Positions 38,761 to 50,032 of a DNA stretch of 64,000 nucleotides are shown in pieces (the stretch's first letter is position 1; the number at the start of each line of letters is the position of its first letter). Position numbers and translations under genes: made by a program. A model generated the notes under the pieces. It saw only the letters and a list, made by a program, of their open reading frames with translations, ran no database searches and was not told where the DNA came from. The DNA comes from Amoebidium appalachense (Eukaryota; Ichthyosporea): the NCBI GenBank assembly GCA_963693365.1, contig CAVNZM010000015.1:6039507-6103506 (forward strand), read 5' to 3'.

Positions 38761-39153
38761 GCCTTATAGCTGCTGATGACTTCATGGGCCAACCTTGCCA
38801 AAACCTGTAAAGGAACTCGAGCTAAGAATTAGCTCATCCTACTTGCGAGAAGTGGGGGGGAGGGGGGGGGGGGGGGGGGGGACTGAGGGGGCTGACTGAG
38901 AGTGGCAAAAAAAGAGTCGACAGAACGAACCTCAAACATAGTAAGGACGGAAACCCGGACCAGAACTTATGAAGTCTAGAGAAGCAGAAAATAGCTTGAA
39001 CGATCGGTGGAGGGGATGATAGCTATAGTGCTAACAGCAAAAGTAGTGCCGTGGCACAGTCGCTGGTTCAGGAACGTGAAAGGCAACGTGCATCTGCAGC
39101 CAGCAGACACACGCACACGCACGCACACACACACACATACACACACACACACA
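38761..39153. other. Unassigned sequence ending in an (AC)n tract
   Basis: It contains a G run (38853-38881) and ends with AC repeats (39108-39153) on which the Ngaro-2 terminus sits. No gene seen. Confidence 0.5.
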
Positions 39154-39800
39154 TCTATGAAAACTACTCCGGGACGTGTGTTGCCTCTAGGGGGACATCC
39201 CCTTGGACGAAAGTGAACCTGCAATGGTTGTAAACCACGGCAGGCCCCCAGTCATCAATTTATTGATCCGTGAGGTCCTTGTGCCCAAAAAACGGGGGAA
39301 GTCTTCGCCCCGTGAAAAAACAGCACGTATGTGGGGATCAATGGGGGTTGAGTGTAGGGTGTAGGTGGGTGGGTGAAAAAGAGAAATATAGCTGTAAAGC
39401 TGTAGGTGCTAAACACAGAAGATGTGTTGTTGCCTGCTGATCTGCTAAAAACTGTCGTGCTTATATACCTACGGCTACCGAACTGAGCCAATCAAAACCG
39501 ATCTAGTGTTATGTGAAATCTTATCCTGAGCCAATCAGACTCGGTCTAGTGATCTGTGGAATCTGGTGTTTTGATCGGCTAATAGGTGCCCGTATGCGGG
39601 CAGCCGAACGCGAACTGCTCAAACATGAAACAAAGCCTGTTGATATCGGACACCCATCCTACGTGTTTACCCAGAAAAATATTTATGTCAATAATTTCCA
39701 CAAATAAAACCTCTATGAAAACTACTCCGGGACGTGTGTTGCCTCTAGGGGGACATCCCCTTGGACGAAAGTGAACCTGCAATGGTTGTAAACCACGGCA
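39154..39800 (-). repeat. Ngaro-2 terminal repeats B2, A2, B1
   Basis: B2 39154-39242, unique spacer to 39372, A2 39373-39710, B1 39711-39800. These match the corresponding Ngaro-1 repeats. A1 of this element is 47791-48128. Confidence 0.9.
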
Positions 39801-39828
39801 CGAGAGCAGTATGCTTGCTCCAAAGGTT

Positions 39829-40860
39829 TCACTTAAGAATAGAGGCGAATACACGTGTGGTAGTGGCAGCAATGGAGGCCGGACGAAGTCGTGTATAGAT
39901 CAGGAAACAGTCGGAGGACCACCTGCCGAGTTGTTTGATCCGGGAGTCGTCGACCCCGGCCTCAGCCAGTGCTGTGGCCCCCCCGATGCGGAGGCTGTGT
40001 CCGGCAAACCGGGAGGGTGAGAGGCCTGCCCGGGAGAGGAGGGCACGGAAGTCGGCAGAGAAAGCACTCTTGGTGTAGGGGATGCCACCGAGACTGAAGA
40101 GGGGGTCGTCGGGTTGACCGGACGTTGTATCCAGGAACTGCCGGAGGAGATGGGCTGGGGAGAAGTGGGTGAGGGGCAGGGCAGCTAGGGTGATGTTGAC
40201 ACCTCGGGCCTGTACATCCGTCTTAGAGGTTGGCAGGTGGAGGGTGGCATGGGACAAAGTACCGGTGGGGGTGTAGGTGAAGGTCACGTCTTTCCGTTTA
40301 ACGTGACGGGACGGGTTGAAAGAAGTCAGGGTCTTGGAGGTAAATTCCCCTGACCGGAGGAGGCCACAGAAACCGACGATGAGGGCTGTCCATAGCCGGA
40401 GATTGGCCGAGGAGGCCTTTGTGGGGCACTGGCCATGAAGTAGGCTGAGGTGGGAGGGCAGGAGGGGTTCCCTGGTTGATGAGCGGGGTCGGATGTTGTG
40501 AGAAAGCTGCCATCTGCCCACCCCCCGTAGGAACCAGGCCAGAGACTTGTCGTGGGGGTAGGGAGCAGGGAGGCCCATGTCGAGGTGGAGCCTGGTGATG
40601 GCTGAATTGTAGCCGGTTAAGGAAGAGGCCTGTACCCCTCGTTGGGCACACCAGGCGAGAAAAAGTTGCACGGTGTGTGGGGAGGCCGGGAGGGAGGACC
40701 CGGAGGGGGATTGCAGTCGAGATGCCACACAGAAATCGATGAACACTTTCTGCACCCGGGAGTAGAAGGCCCGAGAGTCGAGGTTGAGACTCAGGGCCTG
40801 GCATTCCTGCAGGGTAGTGGTGGCTCGAAGCAGCTCGGCCGGAGCAAAGTGGGGGGCCAA
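39829..40860 (-). CDS. Ngaro-2 tyrosine recombinase
   Basis: The 343-residue open frame has an N-terminal SAM-like core-binding part (residues 1-110) and a catalytic domain with Arg169 (GFCGLLRSGEF), His288-Ser-Leu-Arg291 (HSLRIGGATALAEAG), LGRW and Tyr322 (FLIYTR). These residues define tyrosine recombinases. In Ngaro elements the enzyme integrates a circular cDNA by strand exchange. No ATG opens the frame: the first codon listed is TTG, and sense codons extend upstream to the C25 run. Expression may therefore depend on frameshifting from an upstream frame. Confidence 0.93.
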   Translation of the reverse strand: MAPHFAPAELLRATTTLQECQALSLNLDSRAFYSRVQKVFIDFCVASRLQSPSGSSLPASPHTVQLFLAWCAQRGVQASSLTGYNSAITRLHLDMGLPAPYPHDKSLAWFLRGVGRWQLSHNIRPRSSTREPLLPSHLSLLHGQCPTKASSANLRLWTALIVGFCGLLRSGEFTSKTLTSFNPSRHVKRKDVTFTYTPTGTLSHATLHLPTSKTDVQARGVNITLAALPLTHFSPAHLLRQFLDTTSGQPDDPLFSLGGIPYTKSAFSADFRALLSRAGLSPSRFAGHSLRIGGATALAEAGVDDSRIKQLGRWSSDCFLIYTRLRPASIAATTTRVFASILK

Positions 40861-40891
40861 TCTGCCAGCGTTGCTCCGGAACGGGAGATCT

Positions 40892-40916
40892 GGGGGGGGG
40901 GGGGGGGGGGGGGGGG
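40892..40916 (+). repeat. G25 run at the RNase H/recombinase junction
   Basis: It directly follows the RNase H stop codon on the coding strand, at the same position as the Ngaro-1 run. One of the three frames runs open from within RNase H through the run. Confidence 0.9.
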
Positions 40917-42139
40917 TTAGCCCAAGGGAAGGGATAGGAACTCGTGGACCCAGGAGGGGAAGGGGCAGGGCTCCGGTTGCAGGGAAGGTCGGAGTCGTCG
41001 GGCCCGGGGAAGTTGGTTACGAGAAATGGCATCGGCCAGATGGTTGAGGGGTCCTGGTAGGTAGGATGCCTGTAACGTAAATTGGTATTGCATTTCCATG
41101 CGGGTGATGAACCGAATGAGTTTGGCCATCACGGGGTGGGGGGAAGACCGGGAGTGTAGGTCAGACACAGCACCCGTGTTGTCGCATAAAATACGGACAT
41201 GGTGGGTGGACCAGGAGGGGGCCCAGAGGGCCACGGCGGCTGCGATGGCCAGGAGTTCGATGACGGAAGAACCTAGTTTACCCTCATGAGCATAGAGGGC
41301 TTGGGTGGAGGGGGACCAGGGCATGAAGAACCATTGGTCGAGCCAGTGGCCTCCTAGACCCACCGATCCGGCAGCATCGGTGGCCAGGGTGGTGTATGTG
41401 GGGGGTGTAATGAGGTGCACCCCATTCCATGATGTGAGGAACTGGTGCCATTCGGCTATGTCGGCCCGGGCGGCAGCCGTCAGTCGTATGTGGTGGTGGC
41501 CGGCAAGGTGTGGGTGGGTCCGGAGAAGGGCCCATAGGCGCTGGGAGAAGGCCCTCCCGGGGGGAACCAGCTGGGCACACCAGGTGAGTTTGCCGAGGAG
41601 GGACTGGAGGCCCCGAATGGTGATGGTGGGCTTTGGGTGGGAAGTGAGGTCGAGTAGGTCCGAGAGCTTGGAAGCCGGGATTCGTGCCTCCATGGCGATG
41701 GAGTCGAATTCGATACCGATGAAGACGACACGGGTAGCCGGGCCCTACATCTTGTCTTCGGAGATGGCAATGTGCAGCTCTCGGCAGAGTTGCAGGAAGG
41801 TGGATAGGTGACGTTGGCACTGCTCTTGTGTGGGGGCGACTATAATCCAGTCGTCTACGTAGTGGCGGATGAGGGTAGTACCGTGCTGGTGTGCCAGCCA
41901 CTGTAGGGTGGCCGCGATCCGTTCCCAGATGGCTGGGCTAGATTTCAGGCCGAAGGGCAGTCGGGTTTCAACGTAAAAATGCCCCAACCATTTGAATGCC
42001 ATTAAGTGATGGTCTTCTGGTCGGATGGGCATGTGTCGGAAGGCAGCCTGCACATCTGCCACGGCCATATAGCAGCCGGGGCCTGCGTCAAGAATGAGCT
42101 GGGTGACGTCCCGGGCGCGAATGTACTGAAGTTCGTCGG
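40917..42139 (-). pseudogene. Ngaro-2 RT C-terminal part and RNase H
   Basis: RT from DELQYIRARDVTQLI through ADVQAAFRHMPI, LPFGLKSSPAIWERI and HYVDDWIIV ends at TAG (41745-41747; Ngaro-1 has CAG). RNase H follows (LATDAAGSVGLGG, SVIELLAI, ILCDNTGAV, NHLADAISRNQL) and stops at 40917. The start is cut by the LTR element at 42139. Confidence 0.9.
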
Positions 42140-42144
42140 GGTAG

Positions 42145-42634
42145 TGTAAACAACTGTACACATGAACTGTACATGTTTACTAAAGAATGTGATCTACTAG
42201 CACACGATTCGTGCTTTGTCATGAATAGCACATAAATATTATGTCCGCACCAATAGGACTCACTCTGACCTAAGAATTGGACCATATATGGTTCTACCGC
42301 TGCATACCACATCAACGAAGTGAACCAATAAGATGTTTTTACAGCTTAAATAGGACGAAGGTCTGACTGGCTCGGACCGCACCAGAATCACGAATGGCAT
42401 GTTGCCACCCGCGCTGGCCGTGGATGAACCAATCCTGGGCCTTGATCCGAAACCTGGGGGCTATATAAGAAAGCCGTCCCAGTACGGGGATCACATCAGT
42501 GAAGTCTAGTCTGAGACAGACTGAGTCGGCCCATAGTAAAAGCAATCTGGCCGTGTGTGCCTTTCTACCCGTTCTCTGTCTTTATGTTGATTCAGTTGTA
42601 CTCTGCCTTATCCTAACTAGTCCAACTGTTTACA
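42145..42634 (+). repeat. LARD-like element 5' LTR
   Basis: 490 bp, with TATATAA at 42472-42478 and CCAAT upstream, a Pol II promoter layout. Confidence 0.93.
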
Positions 42635-43655
42635 TTGGCGACCGCGCAGTTCAAGAATCTCGCATCCTTCGAATCTCACATCTTTCAATCAGTTCAAGAA
42701 TCTCACATCTTTCAATCAGCTCAAGAATCTCCCATGGCCGATCACAATCCTTATTACCCCGATGATAGGCACATCTTTCCTTGTCCGGCTTAGAATATAT
42801 ACACCGACAAGTTTGAAGTGGCCAGCCCACCTACACGGAAAGAATTGAAAGCATGTAAAACTTCTTTTGCTACGACACATCAAAAATGTGAAGAAAAACG
42901 AATACACAACGAAACAACGAATACACGAACAAACGAATAAAGAATTGCTAACGAAGCAATGAACCAACGAAAAACGAACCATCACGAATACGCAATGAAA
43001 TAAAGAATTAACGACAAGCGAATGCATAGAGGAAATACGAAATGAATGCAACACAAAACAAAACAAAGTAACGAAGTTATCAAACGACAAAAAACGAAAA
43101 ACGAAAGCAAAATGAAATGGAAATACGAAAATGAAAGAACGAATGCACAACACTGCTTGGGTTCAATGCACACAGCCCCCTCTATGTTACGAAGAAAAGA
43201 AAACCGTTGCCCTTGCGTGCATTGCGCTATTGCACACTGTCATCGTGTCCATGCCACCGCATGCACCTCCACACTCGCAAGCCAGATGCACGGCCACTTT
43301 CAGCACGAATGCATTTAAAGAAGAAGATAGTCGCTGTTCCTATAGCATTGAGGACATAAGGTGCTGTGAAAGTAGTTTTGCATGCATGCTTCGAATTTCT
43401 TGCTGTTTTCGAATACAGCATGCCCCATAGTTTAGCGCACAGGATGCACAACATGCGCATGAATGTATGCTGGCATGCCTAAACACATTACGAACATATG
43501 CCTCATGTATGGCGGCCCTTCCTGGTGCCACGCCCTAACGAATTTGCACTCTTGGTGCACAAAAGGCATGTAATAAAGTCGATGCAGAACTTTTGTTCAT
43601 GCATGTGAAAAACAAAGAAGGTGTTGGGTACGAATTTTAAGGTGAATGCCCGTCT

Positions 43656-43970
43656 GTGGCAATACTGTGTAACATACCAATTACACTGTCAAGCCTTGCA
43701 CTAGCTGCCGGCACACCCCCACCAGAACAAAAGAATGTGGTATGGGCACCGTTCCCTCACAACCCCAGCATACAGTGTCAGTATTTTGGCTGGAAGCCTT
43801 TCAGTTTCGAATTACGAATACCCTCCTTCACTACTGAAGAAAGTGACGTGGAAGACGAATACGAATACGAATGCAAGGTGTTGTTGACTAACACATCGGA
43901 CCATCATGTGTACCTAGGCCCTGGTACGGAGGTGACCATGTTATTCCCTTGCAATATGATGACACTGTAA
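43656..43970 (+). CDS. Small ORF in the LARD-like element, unknown
   Basis: The 104-residue frame is the only one in the interior with protein-like composition. The C-terminal half (ECKVLLTNTSDHHVYLGPGT then EVTMLFPCN) has the alternating hydrophobic pattern and terminal G-x-x-V of a beta-rich dUTPase- or capsid-like fold, but this is only a resemblance. The remaining interior is rich in ACGAA and AC/GAA words and has many stops. Confidence 0.3.
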   Translation: MAILCNIPITLSSLALAAGTPPPEQKNVVWAPFPHNPSIQCQYFGWKPFSFELRIPSFTTEESDVEDEYEYECKVLLTNTSDHHVYLGPGTEVTMLFPCNMMTL

Positions 43971-45211
43971 CAATTTAGCACGTGCATACCCCACCAATGG
44001 GCACATGCGGGAGACAACCCCACAAGCTGCCTTATTGGGCACCTCTGCTAAAACGAATATTCTTCTCATGAAGGAACAGAAGAATGCCACGAACACGAAC
44101 CACACACCCCCCAGGCAGCTACTTACGTCTGATGTATGAAAGTAGTAGGTGTGTGAATGGGGTAACTTCATGAACACCAACACGAAAGCAAGCACAGCAC
44201 AAAGCAGTTCCACGAATACGAATGGTTTTGGTATTCCACACAACGAACAGAACCTACAGTAGGGCCACCTACAAATGAAGCAGAGGATGGGGCACCATCC
44301 AGACCTGCACTGGAGGATATGAAGATACGAAGCGCGCTCACGAAGTTGCTTACAAAAGAAAGGGCGACCGTGACGACTTTTCTTTTGAGGCCAAGCCTCC
44401 AGAAGAATGTATTATGCCTGGAATCCCCCTGCTCAACGAAAATCGCTGGCTCATGGGATACGAAAACTGCTCACGAATGGAAGCAGGTGTTTTCTGAAGA
44501 AGGCTTGCTTTGCCTACCCTCTTCTTATGAATTATGAATCGGGTTTTTACTGGTTCTAACGGGCTGATAGATTTCTTTATGTCACCCAACGAAGAACACT
44601 AAGGGCATTTTTATTCTGTTTTTCCCAGCTCCGATGATGCAGGGTTAAAGCTGAAAGGAAAGAAGTGCTATTTGTTCATGAAAGAAGTGGCTTTTCTGGC
44701 CATGGCGACTCGCCTTACAGTCTTAAGGTAGAACCGGGATAAGGAGCAGCGGCTAAGCCTTGAAGCTATCCACCACTACCTGAGCTACGAAGTGACCTAA
44801 GGCTTGAGTTATATTCATTATCGAATGCTTGGTATGATCATTCATCCACACAACCAAATTACTCGCAATTGAAAACGAATCTGCGGGAGTATCCTAAAAA
44901 GGAAAAATTCCCAAAAAGGAAAATATTACTTCTACAGAAAAAGCCAAGCACAGAGACGAAGCGAACAATTCGCACGAACACTCTGCAACAATCTTCGCCA
45001 CGAAAATGAACGCACAGAAGAATGCTGCATGAATTTACGTTTTGGCAAACGAAGAAGTGCTCATAGACGTGCACAACTCTATTCAACCATCCTTGCTCTG
45101 TTCTGCCCAGCAGCTCGGCGCACAAGAATTCTCGCTGAAGGTTGTTTATCGCCTCTCAGCCTGGTGGTTTGCTTGCCTAACGACACCACCAGGCTCCCGA
45201 CAAGGGGGGAG

Positions 45212-45701
45212 TGTAAACAACTGTACACATGAACTGTACATGTTTACTAAAGAATGTGATCTACTAGCACACGATTCGTGCTTTGTCATGAATAGCACAT
45301 AAATATTATGTCCGCACCAATAGGACTCACTCTGACCTAAGAATTGGACCATATATGGTTCTACCGCTGCATACCACATCAACGAAGTGAACCAATAAGA
45401 TGTTTTTACAGCTTAAATAGGACGAAGGTCTGACTGGCTCGGACCGCACCAGAATCACGAATGGCATGTTGCCACCCGCGCTGGCCGTGGATGAACCAAT
45501 CCTGGGCCTTGATCCGAAACCTGGGGGCTATATAAGAAAGCCGTCCCAGTACGGGGATCACATCAGTGAAGTCTAGTCTGAGACAGACTGAGTCGGCCCA
45601 TAGTAAAAGCAACCTGGCCGCGTGTGCCTTTCTACCCGTTCTCTGTCTTTATGTTGATTCAGTTGTACTCTGCCTTATCCTAACTAGTCCAACTGTTTAC
45701 A
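45212..45701 (+). repeat. LARD-like element 3' LTR
   Basis: 490 bp, nearly identical to the 5' LTR. Followed by target duplication GGTAG. Confidence 0.93.
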
Positions 45702-46161
45702 GGTAGGTGATGCTGTCATTGACACTGCTACCCCGGGGCCAGGAGAGGTGGTGGATTCGACGGTACTTGGGGGGTTCCCTTTCTTGGTAACGGCGCCGAT
45801 GGGGGAGGAACGGTGGACCGGAAATTCGTCAAAGAATTGGGCCGGGGAGAGGGGGCCGCGCAGGTGGCCGAGGGCGACTTCGTTGGCAATATCCGCCGTG
45901 ATAGCGGAAGCTGCCTCCGGGGTGGTGGGTAGGTTGGGGCCCACCCGAGAGGTGGAGGGGCCGCGATAGCCGATGTCGACACCGAATTCAACATCGTGGA
46001 GGAGTTGGGCGGCGAATGATTGGTCTGGGTAGGAGGCCAGCAGTTCCCGGAGGCGGGAGGTGTCAATGTGGTGCTGGGGCAGCGGGGCGGGCCTCCGGGT
46101 CTGAGCCTCGGGGGAAGGGGTGGTTAGCAAGGGTGGGGCACCCTCGGGGAGATCCCGGCAG

Positions 46162-46197
<36 letters not shown>

Positions 46198-46316
46198 CGA
46201 GGCAGGGCCCCGGGGGGGGGGGGTAGGGCAGCTGGGCCCGAGTGAGGTTGGCAGGGAGGGCAGCGGGGCCCTGTGCAGGGGAATGTGCCCGCGCGTGCGG
46301 GGGTGTGGGCGGACAC
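45702..46316 (-). pseudogene. Ngaro-2 RT N-terminal part
   Basis: Proline-rich leader with a C run (46163-46197), then TSRLRELLASYPDQSF, FGVDIGYRGPSTSRVGP, EVALGHLRGPLSPAQFFDEF and GAVTKKGNPP. There the frame shifts because of a missing G at ~45769 relative to Ngaro-1. It is cut at 45702 by the LARD-like element and continues at 42139. Confidence 0.88.
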
Positions 46317-46591
46317 AGAGGTAGAAGAAGGGGGGGGGGAGGGAGTGCTAGGTGAGTGTAAGGGTGGGAGGCTCGTGGGATGGGGGGGGGAGTAAAATTA
46401 TGTGCAGTGGCCAGAATAAACGTCTTTGTGTAGGGACATTTATTCTTGACGCGCGCGGGCGCCGTAGTTTGGCCTGCGAAATTTTTGTACTCAGCCCTAT
46501 GGGCCCGTTCTCCCGAGCTCGTTTCCCTGTACTCGTGTGTCCTAGCTCCTAACCCCTATGTTCTAGCTGTGTGTGTGGGTGTGCGCTTAGA

Positions 46592-47761
46592 CTAGGCAAT
46601 GTGTTTGCAGTCTTTGCGGGGGTGTGTGCCAGAGCAGAGCGGGCACACGTGGGAGAAGGGGCAGGGCTGCTTAGCGCAGGACCGACCGTTAATGTGGAAA
46701 TTCCTGCAGTGTGTCGCGGGTAGATCCACGGGTCGGGCCGGTTTTGTCGGGCCGGGTTGCGGGCCAGGGCGGTTAGGGGTTTGACCCCCGCCGGGCTTGT
46801 GGGGCGGTTTAAAGCCGTCAAGACCACAGCCGGGCTTGGGGTACATGGGGCAGGCCGCGCTGGGGTGGTCAGGGAAGCCACAGCGCTGACATGCGTCCGG
46901 GATGAGCAGAGTGGGAGGCAAGAGGAGATCCTGGTGGAGTTGGGCGAGCAGGTTGGGACACTCGATCGGAGCCCGACCCTGCTGGTGGGCAACGGTTCGG
47001 GCGTATACGTCATAGTTGTGGATCTGGGCCCACGGGTACCGGGTGCTGAGGCGAGTGATGTGCTGAGTCCAAAGTACGTCTTTGTCTGTGGGGAGGCCGA
47101 GGTGGTGCTTGGCGGCCATGTAATGGGTCCAAGCCTGGATCCAAATGACGAGTGAACGCAGGGGAACGGGTTTGTCTTGGCGAAAAGTCTCAATGCTGCC
47201 GTCGTCGGCCATGCGCAGATGCTGACCTTTCTTGGATGGGGCCAGGAGGGCGGCGGGGGTGAACTTATACAGGTCGACGAAACGATTGGCGCGCAAATCT
47301 GCCAGCACATCCGCGGGGGGAAGCGGGAGTGTGCCCGGCTGAATGTCGCCAGTGTTCTCACCTGTGATGGGGGGCGCGGGCAGGGCAGGTAGGTCGAGGT
47401 CAGGGCCGAGATGCAGCCCCGGGGAAACCTCCCCGGGTGCGGAGGGCGCGGCGGGGGGCGCGGGAGGGTCGCGGTTGGTGAGAGCAGCCAGGACGCCAGC
47501 CATCTGGGTGCTGATGGCGGTAAGGGCGGCAAGGACGGCGTCTTGAGAAGTCATCTGCGGGGACGGCGGGGCCTGAGGGGGGACTTCAGGAGGGGAGGGG
47601 AGACTAGCCGGCGGGTCCGGGTCAGTGGTGGTATGGGCCGCTGGAGGCGCGTCAGTGTCCGCGGGAGCGTTGGTCAGCCTGTGGCGGAGGTCGCTGCGGG
47701 TCAGGCGCTTGGGTGCCGCGTCAGGGGCGGTGGCTGAGGCCTGGCGCTTTTTCGGCGGCAT
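46592..47761 (-). CDS. Ngaro-2 Gag-like protein
   Basis: The 389-residue open frame starts MPPKKRQASATAPDAAPKRL (basic). It passes a proline-rich region and then a structured part (FVDLYKFTPAALLAPSKKGQ, SLVIWIQAWTHYMAAKHHLG, LSTRYPWAQIHNYDVY). It ends with a zinc knuckle CQRCGFPDHPSAAC and a second Cys/His cluster CAKQPCPFSHVCPLC. It is expected to coat the element's RNA. It is intact, unlike the Ngaro-1 copy. The ATG lies 30 bp inside the A1 repeat edge. Confidence 0.88.
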   Translation of the reverse strand: MPPKKRQASATAPDAAPKRLTRSDLRHRLTNAPADTDAPPAAHTTTDPDPPASLPSPPEVPPQAPPSPQMTSQDAVLAALTAISTQMAGVLAALTNRDPPAPPAAPSAPGEVSPGLHLGPDLDLPALPAPPITGENTGDIQPGTLPLPPADVLADLRANRFVDLYKFTPAALLAPSKKGQHLRMADDGSIETFRQDKPVPLRSLVIWIQAWTHYMAAKHHLGLPTDKDVLWTQHITRLSTRYPWAQIHNYDVYARTVAHQQGRAPIECPNLLAQLHQDLLLPPTLLIPDACQRCGFPDHPSAACPMYPKPGCGLDGFKPPHKPGGGQTPNRPGPQPGPTKPARPVDLPATHCRNFHINGRSCAKQPCPFSHVCPLCSGTHPRKDCKHIA

Positions 47762-47790
47762 GCTGACCGGCGTACGGAAAGATAGGGAGA

Positions 47791-48128
47791 GTGAAAAAGA
47801 GAAATATAGCTGTAAAGCTGTAGGTGCTAAACACAGAAGATGTGTTGTTGCCTGCTGATCTGCTAAAAACTGTCGTGCTTATATACCTACGGCTACCGAA
47901 CTGAGCCAATCAAAACCGATCTAGTGTTATGTGAAATCTTATCCTGAGCCAATCAGACTCGGTCTAGTGATCTGTGGAATCTGGTGTTTTGATCGGCTAA
48001 TAGGTGCCCGTATGCGGGCAGCCGAACGCGAACTGCTAAAACATGAAACAAAGCCTGTTGATATCGGACACCCATCCTACGTGTTTACCCAGAAAAATAT
48101 TTATGTCAATAATTTCCACAAATAAAAC
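47791..48128 (-). repeat. Ngaro-2 A1 terminal repeat
   Basis: Pairs with A2 at 39373-39710. The outer edge AAATAAAAC is followed by CCAGACACAGACACAGACA, which continues the CA-rich character of the opposite flank. Confidence 0.9.
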
Positions 48129-48295
48129 CCAGACACAGACACAGACATAATCACAGGACGGACACAGACCAGACAGACAAACGCCATATGCACAAAAGCA
48201 GGCAACACAAAACTAACCTTCAAAGGGCCTTTCAGCCGTTAGGCAGCATGCAGCATGGTCCAAAACAATCAGCACGGTGGCTGCGCGATCTGCGG

Positions 48296-48405
48296 AGGGG
48301 ATCTGTGACCAGGCAACCTGCGGGAAGGGAACTGCGACCAGGCGACCTGCGGGAAGGGACCTGCGACCAGGCGACCTGCGGGAAAGGACCTGCGGACCTG
48401 CGGGA
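48296..48405 (+). repeat. ~30-bp minisatellite in left arm (mirror at ~61275-61385)
   Basis: The unit is built on GCGACCAGGCGACCTGCGGG plus AAGGGACCT, three to four copies. Frames through it are Pro-Ala-Gly-Arg rich and not genes. Confidence 0.88.
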
Positions 48406-48749
48406 AGGGGGAAGAGAAATGGAGCAAACAACGTGCGTACAGGCTTAAATGGAGAAAAAATTGCAAACCGGATTGGGATTTAGCCAATCACTATTCGCCG
48501 CGCCTGATTAGGAAAAAGATAAAAATAGATTTCGGCTTGCGCGCGCGCGCATCAGCTTGGTGCCCTTAGCGCTACCCTTAGTGCCCTTAGTCACAACTAT
48601 CACACTATAGTTACGTGTCCTCCACTTCTTTGTTCTTGACCATTTTTTCGGCATGAAAGGGTTTCTGTTACTTCTTGCTGTCCTTCTTAGCGTGCTTGCT
48701 TGTCTTTTTTTCAACATGGGTGTCACTGGCGCTTTCGACTTCTTTGAAA

Positions 48750-48797
<48 letters not shown>

Positions 48798-48823
48798 GCA
48801 CGCACACACACTCACACATGCAC

Positions 48824-48855
<32 letters not shown>

Positions 48856-49000
48856 GGCGCGCACACACAGGCACGCACACACACACAGGCGCACACCTAC
48901 ACAACACACACAGCACATGCACACACAAGCGCACACACGCACACACCCTGTTATCCCTGATCATGATGCCCCCTCCCCCCCTCCCTCTTCCCCCCCGCGC

Positions 49001-49032
<32 letters not shown>

Positions 49033-49323
49033 ACCCACCCCACCCACCCACCTACAAAGACGAAAACATTGTACATGTATTGCATACACAAATATACTCG
49101 CACATATACATACACACATTCACTTTAATCTTTCAGGCTACATGTGCAATATACATTAATTATGCACAGTCGATAGAATTCGTTGTGAAACCCCCCCCCC
49201 CCCCCCCCTCCTCGTTCCCCCCATATGCAATGGGGATAATATTGTTTCCCGCTATATAAAAAATCACCGTTCTAACTTCCTAAGACCGAACCACTTGTAA
49301 CACCGACAGTTTCGGTTGTGTGG

Positions 49324-49356
<33 letters not shown>

Positions 49357-49479
49357 CCCACCCACCACCACCTTACCAATATTGAGGTGTACACTGCCCC
49401 CACATCCCCAACTGTGTGCTGAATATCCCGTGCTAGGAAACCAATAACGTGAAAGTAACACATGCCGCATGTGGGTAGT

Positions 49480-50032
49480 TATTGAAAAAACCAATAATGT
49501 CTAGGTAACTTATGGCATACTATGTACATATACTATGCTACAAAGGGGGTTCTATACGAGCTACAACGTTGTGTTTTTTTCGTGTGACCCTCGTACTCCA
49601 GGGGCACATTCACCATCCCCCCATAAACTTTGTGGTAAAGTTCTCGTGCTAGAAGCTGTTCTGTGGGTAGTTATTGAAAAAACCAATAATGTCTAGGTAA
49701 CACATGTACATATACCATGCTACAAGGGGGGTTCTATTCGAGCTACAATGTTGTGTTTTTTTCGTGTGACCCTCGTACTCCAGGGGCACATTCACCATCC
49801 CCCCCATAAAGGTTGTGGTAAATCGCTCGTGCTAGAGGCTGTTCTGTGGGTAGTTATTGAAAAACCAATAATGTCTAGGTAACATATGTACATATACTAT
49901 GCTACAAGGGGGGTTCTATACGAGCTACAACGTTGTGTTTTTTTCGTGTGACCCTCGTACTCCAGGGGCATATTCACCATCCCCGCCATAAACTTTGTGG
50001 TAAATGTCTCGTGCTAGAAGCTCTTCTGTGTC
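49480..50032 (+). repeat. ~185-bp tandem repeat, 3 copies (left arm)
   Basis: The unit includes AATAATGTCTAGGTAAC, ACGAGCTACAACGTTGTG, CGTGTGACCCTCGTACTCCA and CTCGTGCTAGAAGCTG. The mirrored array in the right arm has nine copies. Confidence 0.92.

Larger units (their letters stand above)
42145..45701 (+). mobile_element. Pol-less LTR retrotransposon (LARD-like), 3.56 kb
   Basis: Two 490-bp LTRs (42145-42634, 45212-45701; TGTAAACAACTG to ACTGTTTACA) differ at about two positions. The 5-bp duplication GGTAG lies at 42140-42144 and 45702-45706. A PBS-like TGGCGACCGCGC starts one base after the 5' LTR, and PPT CAAGGGGGGAG precedes 45212. The 2.6-kb interior has no RT, integrase or protease motif, so it must move using another element's enzymes. 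Confidence 0.9.
39154..48128 (-). mobile_element. Ngaro-2: tyrosine-recombinase retrotransposon interrupted by a pol-less LTR element
   Basis: Same plan as Ngaro-1: A1 (48128-47791), gag, RT, RNase H, recombinase, B1 (39800-39711), A2 (39710-39373), B2 (39242-39154). Gag and recombinase are open. RT has a 1-base deletion (six instead of seven G at ~45769), a TAG (41745-41747) and the LTR element 42145-45701. One terminus abuts an AC tract, as in Ngaro-1. Confidence 0.92.

Noticed and set aside
48653-48780. Secreted-protein-like start MKGFLLLLAVLLSVLACLFF
   Set aside because: It runs straight into an AC microsatellite (poly His-Thr). On the opposite strand the same DNA reads as a lysine-rich tail with stop, and neither reading has support.
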